A DNA stretch of 64,000 nucleotides from Toxonevra muliebris (lineage: Eukaryota; Arthropoda; Insecta; Diptera; Pallopteridae): assembly GCA_963691655.1 (NCBI GenBank), contig OY829329.1, positions 6,710,708 through 6,774,707 on the forward strand, in the 5' to 3' direction. The notes under the pieces were generated by a model. The model made no database searches. It was not told where the DNA came from and saw only the letters and a list, made by a program, of their open reading frames with translations. The first letter of the stretch is position 1. Each line of letters opens with the position of its first letter. Made by a program: the position numbers and the translations under genes. This document shows positions 34,907-46,224 of the stretch, piece after piece.

Positions 34907-35399
34907 ATTAAATTATTAATTTAATTTGTTCTTTATTTTAATTGTTTTTATTTAAATTAAATTTAATATATTCTTAATATAATTAAATGTTAAATTGATT
35001 AATGTTTTTATTGTTAAGATAATTCTTCATTTATTTAAATTTAATGTAATAGTTCACAAATTATTAAGTTTTTATTTTTCTTAAAACAATAGATCTTGTG
35101 ATCTCGGTTCTCGGCATAAAACTAACTTAGCTTCACTTTTTCATTAATGAGAGGCTTCGGATCTTAAGTGCCCACGAAGTAAACAAACATGATTTTAGTC
35201 ACGTAGTCCACACTCCGCACATCACGCCTATTCTTCTAGTTTCGAGACTAGTCTGGAACTACGCAGTCACGTAGTCCAAACTCCGAATATAAGAGTACCT
35301 TGGTAACTCCGAAACGAAGGCGGAGCTTAAGCAGAGAGAAGAGTAAACTACGTCAGTGGTTTTACACAATAATGTTATTGTTTAAATACATATATAACT
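34906..35399 (-). repeat. 5' LTR (494 bp)
   Basis: Same length and, by direct comparison, the same sequence as 29824-30317. It carries the promoter for the minus-strand transcript. TATATATG lies a few bases from its outer end and the 21-bp motif pair lies in its first half. Confidence 0.95.
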
Positions 35400-35403
35400 A
35401 GTG
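35400..35403. repeat. target-site duplication AGTG, right
   Basis: Direct copy of the four bases at 29820-29823. Confidence 0.85.
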
Positions 35404-35589
35404 TGTGTAACTGTGTGAGTAAAATAAAGCATTTCTGAGAATGTGTGTGTTTATACTTTGTTGAATTAATGAGAGAATTTCGTGCCCTCCTTCAAAGTGA
35501 GAGTAACTGAAAAATCAGCAATATTCAGAAGTTTATACATGAAAAGTTGCTCCATTCTATTGTGTGAAAAAGTGTTCTAAGAAAGGGTA

Positions 35590-36235
35590 TTCTCTAAAAT
35601 GTAGTACCAAAAGAAAAAAGTTTTACGAAAAGCGTTGCTACATGCGAAGGTTTTCCTAGAAAAAGTGTTTCACAAAAAATGTTCAACGAAAAAGTGTTCC
35701 ACGAAAAGGTGTTCCAAGGAAGTGTTTCAATAAAACGTGTCCCAAGAAAATTTCTCTCTGAAAGAGTTTTCCCAGAAAACGTGTTCAAAGGAAAGTGGCA
35801 CCAGTGGTTCCAAGAAGGGAGTTCTCCAAAACAATGTGACATGAAAAGTTGTTCCATGAAAAGTGTTCCAAGACAAATGTTCAAGCACAAAGGTGTTCCA
35901 TGAAAAAATTTTTTTAAAAAAAGTGTTCCAAAGAAGGTGTGGTGTTCAAAAAAAGGTTTTAAATGCAAAAGTTTACCAAGAAAATGTATTAAAAAAAAAA
36001 AAATTTCTGAAAAAGTGTTCCAAGAAAACTAGCTTTAGTTATTGCAAGAAAAGTTTTCTCAGAAAAAATGTTCAAAAAAAGACTTTCGAAGCAAGAAGGT
36101 GTTTAAAGAAAAGTAACTCCATAAAAGGCAGAAAATGTGCGCCAAGGAAAGTGTTTTCCGAAAAGCTGTTTTCATAAAAAGCTACTCCACGATAAAAAAT
36201 TTTACATAAGAAACTGATGTTCTCCGAAAAAGAAC
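35590..36235. repeat. degenerate GTGTTCCAAGAAAA repeat, block 1
   Basis: Dozens of imperfect units built on (A/G)GTGTTCCAMGAAAA, mostly 18-25 bases apart. The open frames across it (for example 35594-35968 minus, 35863-36177 plus) are translations of the repeat. The same family continues at 37150-37600 and, with a CAATGAAG variant, at 39520-40960. Confidence 0.85.
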
Positions 36236-37150
36236 ACGTGGCACATAAAAAAAAAAAATAAACAAATAAATATTATCTTTTCATCAAAATATTAGAAACT
36301 TCACTATCACTTGGCTATTACACGGAAAGAAAAAACTATTAAATTTCATATGGCAAAACCAAACTTTCTTCTTGTTGTTGAGCAAACATTATTAATGAAA
36401 GATCAAAACCTCAAATCCCCAAATACTCACTCACAAAACTTAAATGAAACTTTACAAATTTTTGTTAAAAACTACAATCCAACATTAAATTATCCAATAG
36501 ATATGAAGAAATCTTGAGCTATTTCTTCTTTTTGCCACTACTCTCGCTCTCTACCGCCTTCTGAGTTAACTTTCACTATAGTAATAATAATAATAATAAA
36601 ACTTTTTAATTTCTTTGACAGAAATGAAGACCAAAAACACTGATGAAAAAAGAAGAAGAAAATAATAACAAAAAATTCAAACCATATAGAAAATAAAACT
36701 TTTGTCATTTAATTTTTGACAGACTTACAAATAGACAAACACAGAGACAGACAGGCAGACATAGATGGACAACTTACATGCACGTGCAAGATAAAGAAAT
36801 ATGTGTGCTCAAAATATGTATATAAAAACATATACAGAAACATAAACACTTATACATACATACATACACACGCATTGAACTTACATGTACACAAAATGTT
36901 GACTTTGATAAATTTTTACTTTTTACTTGAACTTTGTAATAACAAAATATTAACAAACTTTTCTTTTTGGGTTATATATTCGTTTGTTTTTTTTCTGGTT
37001 TTGTCAAAGTAGAAAAATGAATGTAATAAATAGTACAAATACTCGTATATATAAATATGTATATATAATTCTAGGATGTGTTTATGTGAGGATGTGTATC
37101 TGTAAAATCTTATACTTTATATTGTGAACTTCTTTATCTAAGTTAATTTA
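36236..37150. other. AT-rich gene-free stretch between repeat blocks
   Basis: Contains an AAT run (36580-36598), CATA tetranucleotides (36856-36870) and no recognisable gene. Confidence 0.6.
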
Positions 37151-37600
37151 GTTTAAGTTCAAGGAAAAATGTGTATCTACTGTGGAAAAAAAGGCATCTC
37201 TAAGGAAAACATGAAAAGGAGTTATATGAAATGATATTCTGTTCCAATAAACTGTTCTGTGACAAGGTGTTCCATGAACTGATGGATTCAAGGAAAAGTT
37301 GTTTTGTGAACTCTTATAAGCTGCACAAAATCGTACAATTATTCCATGAAAAGTTATTCTAAGAAAAGTTGTCTGCGAAAAGGTGTTCTACGAAAATGTT
37401 TGTCATAAAAAGATGTTCTGTGAAAGATTGTCGAATAAAGAAGGTATTAAATGAAAAGTTATTTCAAGAAAATTATTTTGTTTAAGGATATTCTATGAAA
37501 TTGTGTTCCATGAAAAATTTTGGTATGAAATTTGTCCAAAAAAATGTATAGAAAGGTGTCTTATGAAAAGTTGTTCTGGGAAAAGGTATTCAAAACAAGA
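37150..37600. repeat. degenerate GTTCCATGAAAAG repeat, block 2
   Basis: Same theme as block 1, more diverged (TTGTTCTG/TGAAAAG variants). Ends against the Penelope-like 3' motif at 37650. Confidence 0.75.
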
Positions 37601-37649
37601 TTATGATAACAGACTTTTTAGATATGCACATAAAAAACTAGTTCACACT

Positions 37650-37694
37650 TTTTTCCTCAACGTTTCGAAGCAATTTTTCGGCCTTCTTTAGGGG
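37650..37694 (-). mobile_element. possible Penelope-like 3' end motif
   Basis: On the minus strand CCTAAAGAAGGCCGAAA is followed after a short gap by TCGAAACGTTGAGG. From memory, AAGAAGGCC...GAAACGTTG strings are common at the 3' end of Penelope-like coding regions. It lies downstream of the GIY-YIG remnant at 38249-38606 on the same strand, so it may be the tail of that element with a jockey-like scrap between them. Confidence 0.4.
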
Positions 37695-37833
37695 ATTAAT
37701 TGATTGTTAATCAGAAAATTATTACAAAAATATCAATAATATCGTTTTAACATTTACAGTGGAATACTAATTAATTCCTTTTTATAAAAATCAATCTTTA
37801 AGAAGAGGTGGCACCCAAATACCTCAAAACGAT

Positions 37834-37988
37834 AACGCCAAATACCTTGGTGATCATTTAGATCGCAGACTTCCCTGGCAAAAACAGATCAAGGCTAAAC
37901 AAAAACAACAGAGCATAAAAATAAAAAAAAAATGTTCTGGCTACTAAATCGAAAATTGCAGCTCAGTTTAGAAAATAAGGTCAGATAA
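37834..37988 (+). pseudogene. jockey-like non-LTR reverse transcriptase fragment
   Basis: Translation begins NAKYLGDHLDRRLPWQKQIK, then after a one-base shift in a poly-A run near 37922-37932 continues MFWLLNRKLQLSLENK before a stop at 37986. The pattern KYLG-x-H-L-D-R-R-L-x-W followed by W-L-x-x-R-x-x-L-S-L-x-N-K is the post-palm region of jockey-clade reverse transcriptases. About 50 codons survive and the rest is absent on both sides. A dead scrap, nested next to Penelope-like debris. Confidence 0.7.
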
Positions 37989-38039
37989 AGTACACTAGAT
38001 TGCAAATAAACAAATATTTATAAAAAAAAATTGATTTTT

Positions 38040-38606
38040 AGCGCCGAATATTTCGGATGTCACACTGTAGCTCTATAGTGAGTATCTTGTGATCTCTTTT
38101 TCTCTCTCTCTCTCTCTCTTTCTTTTATCTGCCCAATATTTGTATTTGTTTGTAATTTGCAGTGTTGTTGTGTTTTTCTAACATATGTTGTGCTAGTGTT
38201 GTTGTTGTTGTTTTTTCTCTCTTTATATCTATCTGGTGTTCCGCTATTCTAGAACCCAATAGTCTTTTTTGTTGTGCCTATATACACAAGATAACATTTC
38301 TCGCTCTCATTCTTATTACAGCCGATTTCATAAACAACAACATTGCATTGTTGCTCTTTTGTTATTGTAGTTTTAGATTCGCGAAAATTATGCTGAGAGT
38401 ATGATTGTATCTGTGAGAGAATGTTGTGGGTTTTTTGTTGTTTTATTATTGAGTGCAATATTTTGCTTTCTGTTAGTGTTGGTATATATGGAATTCCAAT
38501 ATATTTTTTAGTGCTGCCATATTTAAGTGTTTTGTCAAACAAGTTATTTTTTAATAAGGTGTTAATTATTTTGTAATGGATTTCATATCCATTAAAAAAA
38601 TTCAAT
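38040..38606 (-). mobile_element. Penelope-like element remnant, copy 2
   Basis: Homologous to 16979-17760 over most of its length, in the same orientation: the CCGAATATTTCGG string, GTT-rich part, endonuclease segment, CAGCCGATTTCATAAA, and the TLTESK segment. It lacks the 131-bp duplication of copy 1. It ends on the upstream side at an in-frame stop (38606) with no reverse transcriptase core left. Confidence 0.7.
38249..38605 (-). pseudogene. Penelope-like C-terminal linker plus start of GIY-YIG endonuclease
   Basis: 118 codons open. The order is IPYIPTLTESKILHSIIKQQ (RT-to-endonuclease linker), CNVVVYEIGC, then YLVYIGTTKKTIGF, the two signature strands of a GIY-YIG nuclease. The frame then ends. 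One base out of frame the helix RIAEHQIDIK follows, so a single-base insertion near 38249 breaks the domain. Penelope-like elements pair this nuclease with a telomerase-related RT; that RT is missing here. Confidence 0.7.
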
Positions 38607-39519
38607 TAAAAAGTGTTTTTGAAAATATGTTCAACCATAATGTTGAACAAGATTAAGGTGTTCGTTCTAGTGTTCAAATTAACTACCACATATTATATTA
38701 AACACTTACTTTTACAGTACTCAATTTTAAGTAGTTATAACTTTTTTTTATAGTTTTTTAAAATTAAAACCTCACAGCTACATATTTTTATATGCTAGAA
38801 AGATTTTTCCCAACTATAATAAGTTTTCTCACATGTTCAAGTACTTGTATGCGTTGTGTTTGTTATATATGCAAATTTATTTTTATACTGTCATCAACAC
38901 TTCGGCTTAGAATGCATAAAAAATTACATCATACAATCTTTTAATTAAAAAATATAATCTTCAAAAAATTTTACAGTTTATTCATAGAATACAATTTTTT
39001 TTAGCTTCCTGAAAAAGTGTTCCAACTTCACATTTTAACATTTTGTTTCTTTGTTTTTTCTTTTTTGTTAGCGTTACTGCAGTCACACATGCAATTACAT
39101 ACACAAAGTTAGAAAAAAGCGCACTGTTTTCCATTTTTTTTTCTTGCTACCATGTTTGCAACCAACCACATAAAAAAAGAAAAAAAATCTAGTATAAATG
39201 TTATCTTTTGTGTACAAAAATTCTCTATTTTTCAAAGGTTATATAAATCTTAACAAAAGTTAACAAAAAAAAAATGCTATAATGACAAACACTTTATAGT
39301 TGAGAAAATATATAAAAAGAGTAGCATAAAAAAGTAGTAGAAACTACTACAAGTTTTTAAGTATTCTAAGAAATGTCAAGAAAAAATCGGAATGCAAAGG
39401 TTTTAGTTATACTTTATTGTGGTTTTGTAATACAGAAGAAAGAAAGCAAGAAGTGAATAAAAAATACTTAGAAAGGATTAAAAATTGAAGGTCAGATGTT
39501 TATGGTAGCTGAAGAAATA
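38607..39519. other. AT-rich gene-free stretch
   Basis: Poly-T and AT-rich DNA with no recognisable gene or repeat boundary. Confidence 0.6.
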
Positions 39520-40960
39520 GTTTTCTCCGAAAAAATTATTCCATGAAAAGCGTGTTGTATAAGAAGGTGTTCTATGATAAGAATATTCTGTGAAGAAATT
39601 ATTGTATGAAGAATGTAATCAATGAAGGAGGTGTTCATAGAAGTTATTTAATGAAAAAAGTGTTCAATGAAGGAAATTTACATTGAAAAAGCTGTTCAAT
39701 GAATGAGAGAGTGTTTAGTGAAGGTGTTCATTGAAGCTGTTCAATGAAGAAGGTGTTCATTGAAGTTGTTCAATGAAGAAGGTGTTCATAGAAGAAAGTT
39801 TTCAATGAAAAAGATGTTCAATGGAGAAGGTATTCAAAGGAGAAGGTATTCAATGAAAGTGCACTTTGAAGAAACTGTTCAATGAAGGAGTTGATCTACT
39901 AATAAGATTTTTAATGAAGGACGTATTCATTGAAGGCAGTTTTTAATGAAAAAGGTGTTCAATGAAGGAAATGTACATTGAAAAAGCTGTTCAATGAATG
40001 AGGTATTCAATGCAGAAGGTATTCAATGAAGAATGTGTTTAGTGAAAGTGTTCAATGAATAAGGTGTGCATTAAAGAAGTTGTTCATTGAAGGCGTTTAC
40101 TGGCAAAGGTGTTCAATGAAGAAGGTATTCAATGAAAAAGGTGTTCAATGGAGAAAATATTTAATGAATGTGCTCTTTGAAGAAACTGTTCAATGAAGGA
40201 GTCGTTCTACAAATAAAATGTTCTATGACAAAGGTGTTCAATGAAGAATATGTTTAATAAAGCAGCTGCTCAATAAAGGTGCTTAATAATGAAGTTGTTC
40301 AATGTCGTAGGTATTCAATGTAGACGACTTTCAATAAAAAAGATGTTCAATGAAGACGATGTTCAATGAAGACGATGTTCAATGAAGACGATGTTCAATG
40401 AGGACGATGTTCAATGAAGACGATGTTCAATGAAGACGATGTTCAATGAAGACGACGTTCAATGAAGACGATGTTCAATGAAGATTATGTACAATGTATT
40501 AATTGTTCTATGAAGAGTTTTCTATAAAAAAAATCGATCTATAAAGAGGTTGTTCGATGAAAAATTTGTTCTTTTTAGAAGATTTTCAATAGAGAAAGTG
40601 TTCAAAAAAGGTATTCTATGAAGTAGTTGTTCTATGACAAATCTCTTCGATGCAAAAAGAATTATAATTGGGATTTGTTATAAGAAGAAGGTGCTCAATG
40701 AAGAAGTTGTTCAAGAAGAAGTGATTCAATGAAGCAAGTGTTCAATAAAAAAGGTATTTAGTGAATGAGTTGTTCTTAGAAAAATTATTCTGCGGCAGTT
40801 GTTCAAAAAGAAGCGACTCAATGAAGAAAGTATTCAATTAAGAGGGTATTCAGTGAATGTGTCGCTCCTGGAAGAGTTAGTCGTTTCAAGGCAAGTATGT
40901 ATTCTTTGAAAATTATTCTATGGAATGTTCTTTTGTGTGGAAGTATTCTGCACTGAAGCA
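39520..40960. repeat. GTTCAATGAAGAAGGT degenerate array with a 16-bp homogeneous core
   Basis: About 1.4 kb of imperfect units built on GTTCAATGAAGAAGGT. At about 40350-40490 they become a regular 16-bp tandem (ACGATGTTCAATGAAG), eight or nine copies with very few changes. The edges decay gradually. Related to the blocks at 35590 and 37150. The unit is not a multiple of three, so it is not coding. Confidence 0.9.
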
Positions 40961-42017
40961 GTGAAAACTCATACAATTTCAATTGGCAATGTGCCAATTT
41001 CATGCTGAATTCATAGATACTAAAAATACTTTAAAATCTACCAAAAGTTATACACTTCAAGTTTTTATTTTTATTTATAACTGTTAATTAATGAAATTTC
41101 GCGAATTTTCACTCTCTCACTGATATGATTATATAGGTATGAGTTTTTCTTTTTATAGATTTGAATATTTTTTTTATCATAGTCAGATTATAACAGACAG
41201 TTGTCAATTTAAAATCACTTTCAATGGCAGAAGTTATTTTTATACAAAACCTTTCGTTTTCGCACTTTGGAATTAATTCAGTTAAAATTCACAAATTTAC
41301 ATTTAGCAACATGGACACACATTCACACACTCACTCATTCAATATGCAATTTCATTTGCAACTGCAGCAATATTTGGAGTGAAAAAAAAGTGAGACCAAT
41401 AAAAAAATAGTAGGTAGTTAAATCGAAAAAGAGAAGTAATTGATACAAAAAAAACAAAAAAAAGTACTAACAGCAACTGTAAAAAATGTGGTAACTATGA
41501 AATAAAAATTGATGAAAAAAAAAACAACAAAAAAAAAGCTTTCATCTGGGCATATGTCATATGTTAATTTTAGTCTCTTTTTTCGTTAACTGTATCTCTC
41601 CCCACTCTCTCTCTCTCTCTTTTACTCATTCTCTCTCAATGTAGCTATTTGTGATAATAACATTAAAAATTGTGACACATGAGTGCACTTGAAATCATTT
41701 GTCAGCAAATTGTGTTGTGACACATGTGTCAAGGCAGATAAAGCCAGCAGAGCAGCAGAGAGTTTGAATGTATGTATGTATGTATGTATGTGAGATAAGG
41801 AAGGCCGAATTGTTATTCAAATTATTTGAATTGAGAGTGTGTTTGAGAAAGTGAAAATCGTAGTTGGACAAATTGAGTGCCAAAAAAAAATTGAGTAGCT
41901 GCAAAGGCAAAGTAGCATTACAAATTTTATTATTCCGAAAGCATATTGAGTAAGCTAGAGCAGAACTAAAAGCAAATGCATACATAGTTACAAATGATTT
42001 TCATTTTTATTGGACTT
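40961..42017. other. AT-rich gene-free stretch
   Basis: Contains a CT run (41608-41620) and a TATG run (41770-41790). No gene recognised. Confidence 0.6.
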
Positions 42018-42262
42018 TCGCTCATTTACTGAAAGACTGTCATAAGTCAAAAAACACGATTTTTGAGTTAATGATGCAGAATTATTCATTATGTCACGAT
42101 TCATATTGTGTAAAAATTTCATATTAATATCTTGTATACTCAGTGCGTGAGAACTATATTTCTTTTTTTTTTCTGCAAAGTGAGAGTCAATTGAAAACTT
42201 TAAACGCGTTTTCTGCAAAATCGCGTTTTTTGAGTTATGACAGTCTTTTAGTAAATGAGCGA
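42018..42262. mobile_element. MITE with ~46-bp terminal inverted repeats
   Basis: Left terminus TCGCTCATTTACTGAAAGAC and onward to 42064; the right terminus (42216-42262) is its inverse with about four mismatches, sharing CATAASTCAAAAAACRCGAT. The 245-bp element has no transposase and the open frame through it (41988-42329 minus) is incidental. Superfamily unassigned: no clear target duplication is visible. Confidence 0.8.
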
Positions 42263-43029
42263 TATGAGCATCTGTACTCATATTGAGTTGTATTAAAAAC
42301 AATAAATTGTAAAATATTTTTTGCAGCATTGCTATATATTTTTATTATTTCAATATTTGCAAATACATATGTAAGTGAATTCAAGCATACAAGGTGCAAG
42401 AAATTAATGTTTTACTGGAATATTGGAGGGTGCTCTATAGGGGTTTTTCAACGAATCGGTCCCCTTAGTTTCATTCGACTTTTGATAGCAAAGACTTGGA
42501 GAAAAGCCAACATTATCAAAGTAAAATTAAGTGGGGCTCTATGAAGATTCAGTAGAGAAGATTTTCGGAGAATGATAAGATCAACAAAAATATAAATTTA
42601 TAAAGAAAATTTAGATCTACAAGGAATTCAAATTTTTATATTTCAATATTAGAGACCGATTTTTTGTGAAAGAATTTGGAAAATCATATGAAAACTTTTT
42701 ATTATTTTCAATGATTTTCATAGGTTTCCAAGAAGTTAAAATTAATTTGCTCATATTATTCCAAAACTTTTTTTTTTTTTTGATGAAATATAATAATGAA
42801 TTGTATGTTTCTTTTTGAAAAATTTGTTAGAACTTCAGCCTATGCAGGAGCCTTTTAGCGGTAACGGGTTTATAAAATATTCCGGTTTTCAATACAATTT
42901 TTTTTTATAATAATTTCAAAAATTCCTAAAAGTTTCGAAGGATTTTTCAAAATCTCAAGAGATTTCAGTTCATTTTGGACAAGTGGATAAGCTTTTGAGG
43001 AGCATGAAGTATGAAGTTGACTTACTGGC
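42263..43029. other. AT-rich gene-free stretch
   Basis: No recognisable gene, RNA or element. The 71-codon open frame at 42329-42544 has no feature I can identify. Confidence 0.55.
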
Positions 43030-43202
43030 ACTAGCAAATCCAGATATTTCCTCAGGGGGGGAGGGGGTTTTAATTTTTTCTCTCCTAAATTCTTTTTTGA
43101 TTCATGACCAACGATCAAAATGTATGAAACTTTTATTGGTAAGGATGGGCATTTAACCTCAAAATCCCCCTTCCCCCCTCCCCCTTTGGATGCGCTGGTT
43201 CT
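43030..43202. repeat. possible small inverted-repeat element with G-rich ends
   Basis: The left end ACTGGCACTAGCAAATCCAG leads into GGGGGGGAGGGGG. The right end, inverted, reads ACCAGCGCATCCAAAGGGGG and onward. The GGAT/AATCCA plus poly-G arrangement is inverted about 110 bases apart. Short and imperfect. Confidence 0.4.
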
Positions 43203-44383
43203 TACTGATCTTTCAATAATTTTCGTTCATTTGCTGGTATTATTTTTTTTAAGACTTTTAAAAGACTTAAGACTTTTTAAGACTAATAAAATCCCTTGGA
43301 AGTTTAAATGGATTTCCTGGGTGTGAAAAGTAGAGAGTCTATACAATTGCAAAGATTTTGAATATTTTAATATTTAAAATATTAAAAAAAATTCCAAAAA
43401 GTTTAGCATATTCAGAGAGAGAAAAGTAAAAAAAAATTTCGAAGAGTTTAAAGCAGTTAAAATGACTCAAGAAAATAAACCTTGGTTAGCTAAAAGAAGG
43501 TCCAAAAACTTCCAAGTATGCACTTTATAATAGCCCAATTCACTATTTGTGGCTGTTCATACGGGCGCAAGCATGAACGCTTGTCTGAAAGAGATAGGTA
43601 GAAAAATAGGTACAAAGAAAGAGATAGACCGAAAATTCAATGATAAAATAAAAATCGGAAAGAAATAGGTAGAAAAATAGATACACAGAAAGAGATATAC
43701 CGAAAATTCAATAATAAAATAAAAATCGGCACATTGATGAATGTTCCATGTTCCATATTGTTCACATTTTGTCACTTTCCCTCATAATTTTTGGGAAGTT
43801 GTATAAGCAATATCAACAAACAAAAACAACAACGCGTCTCTGCGTCTCATTTTATAGCTATTTCTTTCTAGCAAACTTATTTCATTCTTTTAGAGATTAT
43901 TGTTTATATTTTAATTTTAAGCACACATTCAAAGCACATAATTAATTTATTTAGTATTTTTCACAAACAAAAGAACCTATATTTACGAGCACAAGAAAGA
44001 GTCAATTCCAATTCCACCGTTTCTTTTTGATTAGAAAAAATCCATCATGGCTGCACTCATATGAGCACAACCGCCCGTGAGCAGCTTCTTAGAGAGTGAA
44101 CGTATCTAAAACCGAGATTATGTACCCTGGGATAAATGTCAATTAACTGTGTTTTTCTCATCGATAAATGTTGCCAGTCTAATACACTAGCAACAAAACT
44201 CATTTGGTTTTATTTTTTGTTGTCATATAAATCAAAAAGTAGGCAGCACTGAATTTCTCTTTTACTCAAAGCAACAGAGCAACACATATTTTAAAGCAGA
44301 TTAGCCGATCGAATGTTTCACTCTCTTTTCTTTCTTTGTTTTTTTTTTATTTTATTTTTTGATACATATGTAGTTGTTAAGCT
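43203..44383. other. AT-rich gene-free stretch
   Basis: A local duplication of AGAAATAGGTAGAAAAATAG at 43594-43720 is the only structure seen. No gene. Confidence 0.55.
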
Positions 44384-44445
44384 CTCAATTTAAAAGAGCG
44401 AAAAACTTCATATCAAAAAAAAAAACGAAGAGAGAGTGCGGTACG
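44384..44445 (+). repeat. dispersed repeat copy, partner at 13197-13257
   Basis: Shares AAAAACTTCATAT, an A-run and GAGAGTGCGGTACG with the 13 kb copy. Confidence 0.55.
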
Positions 44446-46224
44446 CAGTCTCTGCGTCAAAGAGTAAAATGAGAGTAAAAACAAATGTCGTATATTTTGT
44501 TATTGTAAATTAATTTTGTATTACAATTTAAACCGAGTACCCCCGTTACTCAGCACTTTTACTATAAAGAGTGAATAGGACGGACTATTATTTTCCGTTA
44601 ATTGTAAATGATTCCCGCGCAAATATGATAAGGAAAAAATCTCAACAGAGTTATTCCGGCCCACAGGTTATTCTCCATAATAACTTCCACACATTTCTAA
44701 ATTTCCAATACACCTTGTATACGTATATAGTTGGTACATTCAATACAGAGAGAGAGAGAGGCAGCACAAATTGCTGAGAAATGCATAACAATTGCAATAA
44801 TTTTTCAATGCAAATATTTAAAAACTGCATTCAATACAACTACACAATGCAAGAGCATAAAGCATGTTTATTTGTGTAAATGTGTGTGTGTGTGTGTGTA
44901 TGCAAATATTTTATTTAGTAAAATGAATGTCAAGTGAAATTTTGAAGTTTTAATATAAAGTCTCTGTGTATATGTATGAAAACTCTATAGGATTGCAATT
45001 TCATTGCTGCTCATTGTATACGATGTTGACAGTTGCCATATGCGACTGACTTGTGTTGGTGTGTGTGTGTGTATGTGTGTTGTGTGTAGAAACGTATGCA
45101 TAAGTATGTAGTGTGTGTCTATTGAAATATTGTCGACATTCAATGCTTGTTTTTGTTAAACATATTTCACATATACATACATACATACATATATGCATGT
45201 ATCTCCCACTATATATTGAATATATTATCAAATGAAAAATGTGTCTTTTTGCATTTGTATAAATGTATGTGTGTGCGTGTCTGTTACTGCCTGCTGCATG
45301 CCAATGTTTATTTGCATAAAAAATAAATAAAAACCATAAAATACAAACTAAAATTGACAATCAAAATATACTATACTATAAACAAATACATATAAAAAAT
45401 ATCTTTCTATCTATCTATCTATCTATCCGCATATCTGCATATCTAAGTGTATAATACATTGGTGAAAACAATGAATAAATCTTTTCTATTTACTCTCATC
45501 TATATTTTTGGTTTTTTTTGTTGTTTATTCTCTTCATTCTTTTCTATCATTTTAAATTCAAAATATTTTCTGCTACCAGTTGCCGCTACTCCTCCTCCTT
45601 CTCCTCCTCCCCCTCCTTTCAACTCTTCTTCTATACTTCAGTGTGTTATTATTTTAATTTTTCTATATTTGTTTATATGAATGCATTATTTTTGTATTTG
45701 TATTTTGTATATACACAAATTTACATAAATATTTATATAGATACATTTCGTTCGTTCGTATAGTTAGTCGAGTATATGAATGCATTTTGTATTTTGCATT
45801 TTTGAACTGTGGTCATAATTTATAGTTGCAGTTGCAGCTGTGTGTGTGTGTGTGTGTATTAATTTATGCTACTAAAAATACTTAATAATTCATTCGTGCA
45901 ATAATTTAAAATGAATTTATAAAACGACAAATTTCATGTTGCATTTAATTTTTTTATTGAGATTTATTTCGATATTTGTATTGTGTTAATTTCTGTAAGT
46001 TTTTAATACTAATTGTTTGACTTTTAATATTTTTATGAGGTTTTCAAAATGAATATTTTAATTTGGTAAATTATTTTTTGATGAGTTGGCAGTGGCGGAT
46101 CTGGGATTTCAGTTTGTGGAAGGATCATGTTTTTTTTATACGATTTTTTACATAATATATATATATATATATGTTTCCTAAGGCTCCAGGGAGGAACAAA
46201 GGGCCACAATTATCAGATAATAAT
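44446..46224. other. gene-free stretch with microsatellites
   Basis: Holds a GT run at 44880-44899, GT tracts at 45056-45080 and 45839-45859, CATA units at 45173-45190, a CTAT run at 45407-45427, a CTCCTCCTT tract at 45590-45617 and an AT run at 46157-46172. No coding exon recognised. Confidence 0.6.

Larger units (their letters stand above)
29824..35399 (-). mobile_element. complete gypsy-type LTR retrotransposon, 17.6/297-like, no env
   Basis: A 5576-bp element on the minus strand. In transcription order it has the 5' LTR (35399-34906), a primer binding site for tRNA-Ser, a leader with poly-T tracts (seen on plus), gag (34628-33750), pol in the -1 frame (to 30667), about 350 bases of noncoding DNA with a polypurine tract, and the 3' LTR (30317-29824). 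The two LTRs look identical base for base and a 4-bp duplication flanks the element. Pol domain order protease, RT, RNase H, integrase places it in the Ty3/gypsy group. The integrase and the serine-tRNA primer suggest the 17.6/297 branch. There is no third frame, so it lacks an envelope gene and would behave as an intracellular retrotransposon. Confidence 0.93.

Noticed and set aside
35594..36177. Open frames of 74-124 codons on both strands
   Set aside because: They translate the degenerate GTGTTCCAAGAAAA repeat.
41988..42329. 113-codon minus-strand open frame
   Set aside because: It covers the inverted-repeat element at 42018-42262 almost exactly and shows no protein motif.
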